From RECO01 sp050485385 (GTDB lineage Bacteria; Pseudomonadota; Alphaproteobacteria; Geminicoccales; Geminicoccaceae), in NCBI GenBank assembly GCA_050485385.1, contig JBJHBG010000126.1, positions 1 to 12,282 of the forward strand: 12,282 nucleotides of DNA. The letters run 5' to 3'. Below, one piece after another: positions 1-7,104 of the stretch. Within the stretch, counting starts at the first letter, position 1. Every line of letters starts with the position of its first letter. Under the pieces are notes generated by a model that made no database searches, was not told the DNA's origin, and saw only the letters and a program-made list of their open reading frames with translations. Both the position numbers and the translations under genes were made by a program.

Positions 1-58
1 GACGGCAGAGCCGTCGGCCGGGGGTCGAAGGGGGCCAAAAGCCCCCTTCCCTTGCCTC
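1..58 (-). terminator. Putative transcription terminator after the operon
   Basis: Immediately downstream of the last operon gene (its stop codon occupies 59-61), positions 27-35 and 41-49 form a perfect 9-bp GC-rich stem (GAAGGGGGC / GCCCCCTTC) with a 5-nt loop that reads as U-rich on the minus strand. A second small hairpin follows at 1-15 (GACGGC, 3-nt loop, GCCGTC). There is no clear U-tract after either stem, so this is a non-canonical intrinsic terminator at best. Its position, just past the stop of a seven-gene operon, is the main support. The same hairpin could also serve a gene arriving from the left. Confidence 0.5.
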
Positions 59-1495
59 TCAGACGACCCGGAGACTCAACGGCGTGATCTGGTCGGCGGT
101 GCGCTTCAGGTAGTCGCGTTCGGGGACTTTGGCCATCATGCGCTGTTGGCCTGCGGTGAGGCGCTTGGCGGCGTCCTGGCGGTCGATGGTGAGGACTTGG
201 CGGTCCTTCACGACCTGCTGGCCGTCGACGAAGACGTGCTTCACGGCGCGGTCGGCGGCATGGAAGACGAGGGAGCGGAGCGGGTCGCGGGCGGGCATCA
301 TCCAGGGATCGTCCAGGTCGACGAGGACGATGTCGGCCTTCATGGCAGGCGCCAGGCGGCCGAGGTCGTCGCGCAGGAGCGCCTTGGCGCCGCCGACGGT
401 GGCGGCGTGGAACAGCATGGCGGTGGAGACGGTCTCCAGGTCGCGGGCGGCGATGCGGGCGAAGGTCATCGCCTTCCTGATTTCCTCGATCATGTTGTGC
501 GGCGTGGTATCGGTGCCGATGGCCATGTTCACTCCGGCACGGACGTAGTCGCCGAAGTTCTCCATGATGTGGCCGTAGCGGGCGAAGGGCGTGGGGCAGT
601 GCGCCACACTGGTGCCGCTCTCGGCTAGGAGCTTCAGGTCGGTCTTGGTCCACCAGCGCACCCAGGAGTGCTGGTCGAGGAAGATGGCGTGGCCGAGGAT
701 GGTGGTGGGGCCGAGGATGCCGAGTTCGGCCGCCCACTGGACGGGCGTTTTGCCGTGGCGCTTTATGATCTCGTGGATCTCGAGCACGCCTTGCGAGACG
801 TGCAGGGTGAAGGGCACGCCGCGTTCCTTCGCTGCGGCGTAGGAGTCCCTTAGCAGCGCTTCCGAGCAGTTCTCGATCTGCATCGGCGAGACCACGCCCG
901 AGAGGCGGCCGGAGGGGTGCGAGGCCAGCGTGTCGATCAGCTCGAGGGCCGCCTGCATGCCCTTCTCGCCCCGCGCCTCGTCCCAGTCGAAGCCGAGGGT
1001 GTGGTCGTTCTCCATCTTCCACCGCGCGGTGGCGAAGCCGGGGGCGACGAAGCCGCGGAGGCCGGTGCGGGCGAACAGGTCGCACCAGCCGGGCCAGATG
1101 CCGCCGATGTCGCAGAGCGAGGTGACGCCCGAGAGCAGCAATTCGCCCGCCGCAACCTCGAAGCTCGCCTCGCGAAACGCGTCGTCGGTGGCGCCATAGG
1201 CCTGCGAGCGTTCGTAGAGCCCGGTCATGTACTGGTTGCGCAGCCCGTGTTCCTCGCGGATGCCGCGATAGGAGGGCTCGTGCTGCGGGTGGCTGTGGAC
1301 GTTGACGAAGCCCGGCATGACCATCAGCGAGCTGCCGTCGAGGGTGACGTCGGCGCTGCCGGCGAAGTTCGGCCCGACGTGAACGATGCGGTCGCCCGTG
1401 AACGCCACGTCGACGCCCTGCCGGTAGACGTGCTCGCCCGCCGCCTCGTCCCAGGCGACGGCCCAGGCGGCGTTCCGGATCAGGGTCGTGGTCAT
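59..1495 (-). CDS. Amidohydrolase of the TRZ/ATZ/cytosine-deaminase type
   Basis: A 478-residue metal-dependent hydrolase, probably cytoplasmic (no signal peptide). It has the composite layout of this superfamily: an N-terminal beta-sandwich strand region, then a TIM barrel, then a C-terminal return to the sandwich (ADIVLVDLDDP near 387-397, VFVDGQQVV near 421-429). Metal ligands visible are the HxH pair H67/H69 (NVHSH), H232, H269 (GHAIF) and D329 (IGTDTTPHN). The motif after H232 is HVSQ, so Gln235 sits where related deaminases usually carry Glu. The ATG at 1493-1495 has an AGGAG site 7 nt upstream and overlaps the stop of the preceding ATPase gene by 4 bp (ATGA), so it is translationally coupled to the transporter. 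Expected chemistry is hydrolytic deamination or related C-N/C-X hydrolysis of a heterocyclic or amidine-like compound. The actual substrate is unknown. Family call strong, reaction uncertain. Confidence 0.93.
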   Translation of the reverse strand: MTTTLIRNAAWAVAWDEAAGEHVYRQGVDVAFTGDRIVHVGPNFAGSADVTLDGSSLMVMPGFVNVHSHPQHEPSYRGIREEHGLRNQYMTGLYERSQAYGATDDAFREASFEVAAGELLLSGVTSLCDIGGIWPGWCDLFARTGLRGFVAPGFATARWKMENDHTLGFDWDEARGEKGMQAALELIDTLASHPSGRLSGVVSPMQIENCSEALLRDSYAAAKERGVPFTLHVSQGVLEIHEIIKRHGKTPVQWAAELGILGPTTILGHAIFLDQHSWVRWWTKTDLKLLAESGTSVAHCPTPFARYGHIMENFGDYVRAGVNMAIGTDTTPHNMIEEIRKAMTFARIAARDLETVSTAMLFHAATVGGAKALLRDDLGRLAPAMKADIVLVDLDDPWMMPARDPLRSLVFHAADRAVKHVFVDGQQVVKDRQVLTIDRQDAAKRLTAGQQRMMAKVPERDYLKRTADQITPLSLRVV

Positions 1496-2550
1496 GGTTT
1501 GGCTCCTTGCGGTGCTGCCGAGCCAACGGGCTCGACCGTCTTCTGGTCGTGGGCATGGGCGATGGCGGCGGCCTCGGGCGCGCGGACGTGGCAGGCGACG
1601 CGGTGGCCGGGCGCGATGGCCCGCAGGGGCGGCACCTCGACGCGGCAGCGTTCCTCGGCGAGCGGGCAGCGGGGATGGAAGTGGCAGCCCTTGGGCGGGT
1701 CGATCGGGCTCGGCACCTCGCCGCCGACCACGGGCGAGGTGCGCCGCCGGCTCGGGTCCGGGTTCGGTACCGAATCGAGCAGGGCTTCGGTGTAGGGGTG
1801 GAGCGGGTTGGCGAACAGCGTCGTCCGGTCGGCGATCTCGACCACCCGGCCGAGATACATGACGGCGACGCGGTGGCTGATGTGCTGCACCACGGCGAGG
1901 TCGTGGGCGATGAACAGATAGGAGAGCCCGAACTCCTCCTGCAAATCGCCCATCAGGTTGATCACCTGCGCCTGCACCGACACGTCGAGGGCGGAGACCG
2001 GCTCGTCGGCGACGATCACGCTGGGGTTCAGCGCGAGCGCGCGGGCGATGCCGAGGCGCTGCCGCTGGCCGCCCGAAAACTCGTGCGGAAAGGCGCGGAG
2101 TTGATCGGGCCGGAGCCCGACCTTGGCGAACAGGCCGGCGATCGCCTCTTTCAAGGCCTTGCCCTTGGCGAGGCCGTAGTTCTCCAGCGCCTCGCCGACG
2201 ATCTGGCCGGCGCGCAGGCGCGGGTTCAAGGACGCGTAGGGATCCTGGAAGACGAACTGGATCTGGCGGCGCATCTGGCGCATCGCCTCGCCGCGGAGCG
2301 TGGTGATGTCCTTGCCCTCGTAGCGGATGGCGCCGTCGGTCGGCTCGATCAGGCGGACGATCATCCGCGCCAGGGTCGACTTGCCGCAGCCACTCTCGCC
2401 GACGATGCCGAGGGTTTCCTTGCGGCCGAGGGTGAAGGAGACGCCATCGACCGCATGGACGTGGCCGACGGTCCGTCCCAGCAGGCCGGCGGTCAGGGGA
2501 AAGCGCTTGGTGAGGCCGTCGACCTCGATCAGCGGCCGGGCCTCAGCCAT
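1492..2550 (-). CDS. ABC transporter ATPase, DppF/OppF type
   Basis: A 352-residue nucleotide-binding subunit of a peptide/nickel-type ABC importer, acting on the cytoplasmic face of the permease dimer. Visible motifs are Walker A GESGCGKS (51-58), Q-loop Gln102 (FVFQDPYASLNP), ABC signature FSGGQRQR (158-165), Walker B VIVADEP (178-184) and H-loop His216 (IAHDLAV). The C-terminal oligopeptide-transporter extension starts around HPYTEALL (251-258) and carries four cysteines, C289, C295, C302 and C320 (GCHFHPRCPLAEERC). This pattern is associated with a 4Fe-4S cluster in related DppD-type ATPases. The ATG at 2548-2550 has AGGAG 7 nt upstream and overlaps the end of the partner ATPase gene by 8 bp; its own stop overlaps the downstream amidohydrolase by 4 bp. 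The last ~30 residues are Ala-rich and look unconserved. Confidence 0.95.
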   Translation of the reverse strand: MAEARPLIEVDGLTKRFPLTAGLLGRTVGHVHAVDGVSFTLGRKETLGIVGESGCGKSTLARMIVRLIEPTDGAIRYEGKDITTLRGEAMRQMRRQIQFVFQDPYASLNPRLRAGQIVGEALENYGLAKGKALKEAIAGLFAKVGLRPDQLRAFPHEFSGGQRQRLGIARALALNPSVIVADEPVSALDVSVQAQVINLMGDLQEEFGLSYLFIAHDLAVVQHISHRVAVMYLGRVVEIADRTTLFANPLHPYTEALLDSVPNPDPSRRRTSPVVGGEVPSPIDPPKGCHFHPRCPLAEERCRVEVPPLRAIAPGHRVACHVRAPEAAAIAHAHDQKTVEPVGSAAPQGAKP

Positions 2551-3568
2551 GGAAAATCTCCTGCGTTCGGTCGGCGTGCCAGCAGGCGGTGACGTGGTCG
2601 GTCTCGACCGGCTCGAGGACGGGTTCCTCCTGGCGGCAACGGTCGCTCGCGAGCGGACAGCGCGGCGCGAAGCGGCAGCCTTGGAGGTCCTTGTCGAGCC
2701 TCGGTACGGTGCCCTTGATCTCGACCAGCCGCTCGCGCTCGCGCTTGCCCTCGCGGTCGAGTTTGGGCACCGAGCCCAACAGGCCGGCCGTATAGGGGTG
2801 GCGCGGATTGGCGAAGATGCGGCCGACCGGCGCCTCTTCGACCTTGCGGCCGGCGTACATCACGACCACTCGGTCCGCCGTCTCGGCGATCACGCCCAGG
2901 TCGTGGGTGATGAGCAGAATGCCGGTGTCGAACTCGCGCCGGAGGTCGAGCATGAGCTGCAGGATCTGCGCCTGAATGGTGACGTCGAGGGCCGTGGTCG
3001 GCTCGTCGGCGATCAGCACCTTGGGCTCGCAGGCGAGCGCCATGGCGATCATCACCCGCTGCCGCATGCCGCCGGACAACTGGTGCGGGTACTCGCGCGC
3101 CCGCCGCTCCGGCTCGGGAATCCGGACCCGGCGCAGCATCTCCACCGCGTGCCGCTCGGCCTGACTTCGGCTCATCCCCTTGTGCAGGATCAGGGGTTCG
3201 GCGATCTGCTTGCCGATGCGCATGACCGGATCGAGGGAGGTCATCGGCTCCTGGAAGATCATCGACATGCGGTTGCCGCGGAGCCGGCGCATGGCCCCCT
3301 CGTCGAGGCCGACCAGTTCCTGGCCGTCGAGGCGGATGCTGCCACCCTCGATCTTGCCCGGCGGTTGGGGCACGAGGCCCATGATCGAGAGCGCGGTCAT
3401 GCTCTTGCCGCAGCCGCTCTCGCCGACGACGCCCAGGATCTCGCCGCGCTTCAGGGCGAGGCTGACGCCGTCGACGGCGCGGATCGTACCGTCGATGGTG
3501 TGGAAGTAGGTCTTCAGGCCCTCGAGCGCGAGGACGGGCGCCGCCTGCACCTCCGCCACCGCGTTCAC
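2543..3568 (-). CDS. ABC transporter ATPase, DppD/OppD type
   Basis: A 341-residue second ATPase of the importer, expected to pair with the DppF-type subunit. Motifs: Walker A GESGCGKS (49-56), Q-loop Gln106 (MIFQEPMTSLDP), signature LSGGMRQ (164-170), Walker B VLIADEP (184-190) and H-loop His222 (ITHDLGV). The C-terminal extension has four cysteines, C298, C304, C311 and C329, as in the partner. I place the start at a GTG codon at 3566-3568. The frame stays open upstream, but that extension lies over the permease gene and has no family similarity. The GTG forms a GTGA overlap with the permease stop, a GAGG sits 5 nt upstream, and residues 12-18 (VLALEGL) match the family's N-terminus. Translational coupling to the permease is therefore likely. 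Confidence 0.94.
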   Translation of the reverse strand: MNAVAEVQAAPVLALEGLKTYFHTIDGTIRAVDGVSLALKRGEILGVVGESGCGKSMTALSIMGLVPQPPGKIEGGSIRLDGQELVGLDEGAMRRLRGNRMSMIFQEPMTSLDPVMRIGKQIAEPLILHKGMSRSQAERHAVEMLRRVRIPEPERRAREYPHQLSGGMRQRVMIAMALACEPKVLIADEPTTALDVTIQAQILQLMLDLRREFDTGILLITHDLGVIAETADRVVVMYAGRKVEEAPVGRIFANPRHPYTAGLLGSVPKLDREGKRERERLVEIKGTVPRLDKDLQGCRFAPRCPLASDRCRQEEPVLEPVETDHVTACWHADRTQEIFHG

Positions 3569-4458
3569 AGCCGCCTCGCGAAGCGCGGATCGAGCATGTC
3601 GCGCAGACCGTCGCCCAGCAGGTTGATGGCGAGCACGGTGGTCGCCAGCAGGACGCCGGGGATCAGGATGATCCAAGGCGCGAGCTGAAAGTAGATGCGG
3701 CCCTCCGCCATGATGTTGCCCCAGCTCGGCACCTCCGGCGGGGTGCCGGCACCGAGGAACGAGAGCAGGGACTCGATCAGGATGGCGGCGGCGCAGATGT
3801 ACGTCGCCTGGACGGTCAGGGGTGCGATGGTGTTGGGCAGGATGTGGCGGATCAGGACGCGCGGCAGCCTCGAGCCGACCACGACCGCCGCCTCGACATA
3901 GGGCTGCTCGCGGATCGAAAGGACGAGACTCCTGACGAGGCGCACCACGCGCGGCAACTCGACGATGGTGATGGCGACGATGACCGTGAGGATGCTCGCC
4001 TGCGCCACGGCCATCAACGCGATGGCCAGGAGGATCGCCGGGATCGACATCAGGCCGTCCATGAAGCGCATCAAGATGGCGTCGAGCCAGCGGATGTAGC
4101 CGCTGAGGAGGCCGAGCGCCAAGCCCGTGACGGTGGTCAGGACGGCAACGACGATGCCGATCACCAAGGAGACCTGACCGCCGTGGATGGTACGGCTCCA
4201 GAGGTCGCGGCCGATGGCGTCGGTGCCGAGCAGGTGGTCGGCCGAGGGTGGTTGCAGCCGGGCGAGCGGGTTGATCGACATCGGATCGTGGACCGCGAGC
4301 CACGGGGCGAAGACCGTGGCCATGGCGATCAGGGTGAGGAGCATCGCACCGGCGACCACCGTGGGCTGGCGGCGCGCGAAGCGGGCGAGCTTGGGCCAAG
4401 CGGTGGCGAGCCAAGTGGCGTCGCGGGCGGGGCGTTCGATGTCGGGTTGGACGGCCAT
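3565..4458 (-). CDS. ABC transporter permease, DppC/OppC type
   Basis: A 297-residue inner-membrane permease. The first transmembrane helix is near 34-54, followed by the family's periplasmic segment with HLLGTDAIGRDLWSR (75-89), a GTD-GRD pattern typical of DppC/OppC. More hydrophobic helices lie near 96-119, 138-165, 215-236 and 260-283. The cytoplasmic EAA loop, which contacts the ATPases, is near 185-209 (YVEAAVVVGSRLPRVLIRHILPN). The C-terminus (LGDGLRDMLDPR) is also typical. The ATG at 4456-4458 starts 4 nt after the stop of the upstream permease and has no clear Shine-Dalgarno of its own, which suggests it depends on ribosomes finishing the upstream gene. Its stop overlaps the GTG start of the next ATPase. 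It would form a heterodimeric channel with the DppB-type subunit. Confidence 0.95.
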   Translation of the reverse strand: MAVQPDIERPARDATWLATAWPKLARFARRQPTVVAGAMLLTLIAMATVFAPWLAVHDPMSINPLARLQPPSADHLLGTDAIGRDLWSRTIHGGQVSLVIGIVVAVLTTVTGLALGLLSGYIRWLDAILMRFMDGLMSIPAILLAIALMAVAQASILTVIVAITIVELPRVVRLVRSLVLSIREQPYVEAAVVVGSRLPRVLIRHILPNTIAPLTVQATYICAAAILIESLLSFLGAGTPPEVPSWGNIMAEGRIYFQLAPWIILIPGVLLATTVLAINLLGDGLRDMLDPRFARRL

Positions 4459-4462
4459 GGAC

Positions 4463-5404
4463 TCAGTACCGGATGCGCGGGTCGAACACGACGTAGAGCA
4501 GGTCGACCACGAGATTGACGAGCACGTACACGGCCGAAAAGATCAGGAGTACGCCCTGGATGACCGGGTAGTCGCGATGGAGGATGGCATCGACCACGAG
4601 GCGGCCGAGACCGGGAATGGCGAACACGCTTTCGGTCACCACCACGCCGCCGAGCAGGATGGCGACGCCGACGCCGACGATGGTGAGGATCGGCACCGCC
4701 GCGTTCGGCAGCGCGTGGTCGAACAGGAGCGCCCGCGTCGGCACGCCCTTGGCGCGGACGGTGCGGATGTGGTCCTGGCTCAAGACCTCCAGCACGCTGG
4801 CGCGGGTGATCCGGGCGATCAGCGCCATGAAGCTGAGGCCGAGTGCGAGACTGGGCAGGATCAGGTGGCGGAGGAACGGCCAAAGGCCGTCGGAGAGTGG
4901 GCGGTAGCCCTGGACCGGCAAGATCCCGAGCTGGATCGAGAAGACGTAGATCAGCATGTAGCCCACGACGAAGACGGGAAAGCTGAAGCCGAGCACGGCG
5001 AAGCTCATCACCAGCCGATCGATCCAGCTACCGGCCTTCCACGCCGCCAGCACGCCGACGGGGATGGCGAGCAGGAGGGTGACGATGGTGGTGGTGATGG
5101 TGAGCGCCACCGTCGGCTCGACGCGCTGCCAGAACAGGCGCGTGACCGGCTGGTTGGTAAAGATCGACGTGCCGAAGTCGCCCTGGAGCACGTTGCCGAC
5201 GTAGATGGCGAACTGCTCGACGAAGGGCCGGTCGAGACCGAGATTGGCGCGGATCTCGGCGATCTGCTGGGGGGTGGCCTGGTCGCCGGCGATCACCGCC
5301 GCCGGGTCGCCCGGCGCCAGATGCAGAATCGAAAAAACCACGAACGCCACGATGGCGAGCACGGGAAAAGTCGCCAGGATGCGGCGCAGGACGTAAGCCC
5401 ACAT
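4463..5404 (-). CDS. ABC transporter permease, DppB/OppB type
   Basis: A 313-residue inner-membrane permease. The N-terminus MWAYVLRRIL and first helix (9-29) are followed by the family's periplasmic region, LAPGDPA (29-35) and IRANLGLDRPF (51-61). Further helices lie near 98-121, 132-156, 180-197, 236-256 and 281-304. The EAA cytoplasmic loop runs about 203-236 (SVLEVLSQDHIRTVRAKG, then LFDHALPNA). The protein ends in DPRIRY, a usual DppB terminus. The ATG at 5402-5404 has GGGAG 9 nt upstream. It begins 66 bp after the second binding-protein gene; that gap contains a strong hairpin, so expression may step down from binding protein to membrane components here. Confidence 0.95.
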   Translation of the reverse strand: MWAYVLRRILATFPVLAIVAFVVFSILHLAPGDPAAVIAGDQATPQQIAEIRANLGLDRPFVEQFAIYVGNVLQGDFGTSIFTNQPVTRLFWQRVEPTVALTITTTIVTLLLAIPVGVLAAWKAGSWIDRLVMSFAVLGFSFPVFVVGYMLIYVFSIQLGILPVQGYRPLSDGLWPFLRHLILPSLALGLSFMALIARITRASVLEVLSQDHIRTVRAKGVPTRALLFDHALPNAAVPILTIVGVGVAILLGGVVVTESVFAIPGLGRLVVDAILHRDYPVIQGVLLIFSAVYVLVNLVVDLLYVVFDPRIRY

Positions 5405-5470
5405 GTAGTCGAGCTCCCAAGGCGCGTCCCCCGCAGCAACCTGCGGGGGACGCTCGGAGTCGGCTGACGA
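5405..5470 (-). promoter_or_regulatory. Intercistronic stem-loop between binding-protein and permease genes
   Basis: In the 66-bp gap, positions 5424-5436 (GCGTCCCCCGCAG) and 5441-5453 are a perfect 13-bp inverted repeat separated by only 4 nt. The hairpin is very GC-rich, lacks a U-tract and lies just upstream of the permease ribosome-binding site (GGGAG at 5414-5418). In many ABC-importer operons a structure at this junction protects the binding-protein mRNA 3' end or attenuates readthrough. That role here is inferred from position. It could also be a weak terminator with partial readthrough. Confidence 0.65.
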
Positions 5471-7069
5471 TCAGCCTTCCTTCTTCAGGTTCCAGTAGAA
5501 CAGCGCCGGACCGGGGATCACGTCCGTGATCTCCTTACGGAAGATGATGTCCGGACGGTACTGGCCGAGCGGGATGTAGCTGACGTTCTCCATGTGCAGG
5601 CGCTGCAACTCGTCGACCAGTTCGGCGCGGCGGTCGTCGTCGGTCTCCAGCGCCCATTCGGTGCCGAGGTCGACGATCCGCTCGTCGCACGGCCAGCCGT
5701 ACCACGCCTGCTCGCAGTTCTTGAGGAAGTTGTGCGTCAGTGGGTTGGCGATACCGGTCGCGGTCGAGTTGGTGATGAAGATGTTCCACCCCCCCTCGTT
5801 CGGCAACGCGCGCGAGGCGCGCCGCTGCGTCAGTGTCGACCAGTCCATGGCGTCGACCTGTACCTCGAAGCCCATCTGGCGCAGGGTCTGCGCGCCGATC
5901 AGCGCGGCCGGGTGCAGCGTGGCATTGTCGGCCGGGTCGAGCATGACGACGCGCGCGCCGGTGGCGCCGGCCTCGTCGATCAGCGCCCGCGCCCGATCGA
6001 CGTCGACGGCCATCAACGGCTCGCCGCCCTCGTGGCTCTCGTTCGGGCCGCCGCAGCCGTACACCGCCGGGCAAAGCGTGTAGCGCGCCGGATCGCCGAC
6101 GATCATCGCCATGAAGTCTTCCTGGTTGACGCCCCACATCAGCGCCTGGCGAACCTTCGGGTCGTCGAAGGGCGGATGCAGGTGGTTGATCACCATGAAG
6201 AGCTGGTAGCCCTGCGGGTCGTTGGGCAGCGCATTGACGTCCGGGTTACCCTCGATCATGCGGAGAAGATCGGTCGGCGGCGATTCGTGCAGGTCGATCT
6301 CCCCGCCGGCGATGGCCGACATGGCGACGCCCGCGTCCGGCAGGTACATCGATTCCACCCGGTCGATATGCACCACCTTGCCGCCGGCAGCCAGGCTGGC
6401 GGGCTCGTCGCGCGGCACGTAGTCCGCGAACTTCTCGTAGACCACCCGGCTGCCGGGCACCCACTCGTCGGCGACGAAGCGGAAGGGACCCGAGCCGATC
6501 ACCTCGGTGATCTGCTCGTTGGGATCGGTCTGCGCGAGGCGTTCCGGCATCATGAAGGGCACGTTGCTGTCGATCTTGCCGAGCGCGTCGAGCACGAAGC
6601 CGATGGGCTCGGTCAGGGTGAGCGTGAACGTGCGCTCGTCGACCGTCTCCAGGCTCTCGGTGAAGGACATCAGCGCTTGGCCCATGCCGTCGCGGCCCGC
6701 CCAGCGCCGGATGGAGGCGACGCAGTCGGCGGCCGTCACCGGCTCGCCGTCGTGCCAGAGGAGCCCGTCGCGCAGGGTGAAGGTGTAGACCAGCCCGTCG
6801 TCGCTGACGGTGTAGCTGTCCACCATCTGCGGCTGGATCTCGTTGTTCTCGTCCATCGCGAACAGCGTGTCCCACACCATGTAGGCATGGTTGCGGGTGA
6901 TGTAGGCGGTCGTCCAGATCGGATCGAGGACCCGCAGATTGCCGATCGGCACCGAGCGCACCACCACGGGCTCCTGCGCCGCCACCGGCGCCGGTATGCC
7001 TCCCAAACCCAGGACGAGCGCGCCCAGCGCGCCGGCCCCGAGCAGCCGTCGGGTCGTTCGCATGGTCAT
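5471..7069 (-). CDS. Solute-binding protein family 5, tandem copy 1 (promoter-distal)
   Basis: A 532-residue periplasmic binding protein of the peptide/nickel/opine family (SBP_bac_5, DppA/OppA-like). Residues 1-31 are a Sec signal peptide (MTMRTTRR, hydrophobic stretch, VAA before Q32). Family landmarks are DPIWTTAYITRNHAYMVWDTLF, YTFTLRDGLLWHDGEPVTAADCVASIRRW, IGSGPFRF and PFDDPKVRQALMW. Five cysteines, C116, C333, C339, C452 and C461, are shared with the other copy, so disulfides are possible in the periplasm. I chose ATG 7067-7069 because it has GGGGAG 6 nt upstream (7076-7081) and its N-terminus aligns with copy 2; an in-frame ATG at 7102 would add 11 residues before the signal peptide. 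Residues 33-262 are about 95% identical to copy 2, the rest about 68%. It lies 35 bp after copy 2 and 66 bp before the permease gene. Ligand not predictable. Confidence 0.94.
   Translation of the reverse strand: MTMRTTRRLLGAGALGALVLGLGGIPAPVAAQEPVVVRSVPIGNLRVLDPIWTTAYITRNHAYMVWDTLFAMDENNEIQPQMVDSYTVSDDGLVYTFTLRDGLLWHDGEPVTAADCVASIRRWAGRDGMGQALMSFTESLETVDERTFTLTLTEPIGFVLDALGKIDSNVPFMMPERLAQTDPNEQITEVIGSGPFRFVADEWVPGSRVVYEKFADYVPRDEPASLAAGGKVVHIDRVESMYLPDAGVAMSAIAGGEIDLHESPPTDLLRMIEGNPDVNALPNDPQGYQLFMVINHLHPPFDDPKVRQALMWGVNQEDFMAMIVGDPARYTLCPAVYGCGGPNESHEGGEPLMAVDVDRARALIDEAGATGARVVMLDPADNATLHPAALIGAQTLRQMGFEVQVDAMDWSTLTQRRASRALPNEGGWNIFITNSTATGIANPLTHNFLKNCEQAWYGWPCDERIVDLGTEWALETDDDRRAELVDELQRLHMENVSYIPLGQYRPDIIFRKEITDVIPGPALFYWNLKKEG
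6284..6973 (-). repeat. Near-identical tract shared by the two binding-protein genes (copy 1)
   Basis: This tract (residues 33-262 of copy 1) pairs with 7918-8607 in copy 2 at a constant offset of 1634 bp. I count 11 amino-acid differences in 230 (95% identity) and, over 6301-6960, about 29 base differences in 660. Outside it, residues 263-532 differ at 86 of 270 positions, and a 60-base sample at 6001-6060 differs at 16 positions. The switch near 6284 is abrupt. The stretch 6841-6900 is identical in both copies. Confidence 0.85.
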
Positions 7070-7075
7070 CCCTTT

Positions 7076-7081
7076 CTCCCC
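7076..7081 (-). promoter_or_regulatory. Ribosome-binding site deciding the start of binding-protein copy 1
   Basis: GGGGAG on the minus strand, 6 nt upstream of the ATG at 7067-7069. It favours this start over the in-frame ATG at 7100-7102, which lies only 2 nt after the stop codon of the preceding gene. A third in-frame ATG at 7061-7063 is also possible (AAAGGG 6 nt upstream) and would shorten the protein by two residues only. Confidence 0.6.
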
Positions 7082-7104
7082 TTCAAGCCCGAAACGGGGC
7101 ATGG

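Noticed and set aside
3569..4414. Open frame extending the DppD-type ATPase upstream by about 280 residues
   Set aside because: It lies over the permease gene in another frame, is Arg/Pro/His-rich without family similarity, and the GTG at 3568 has stop-start overlap, a Shine-Dalgarno and the expected N-terminus.
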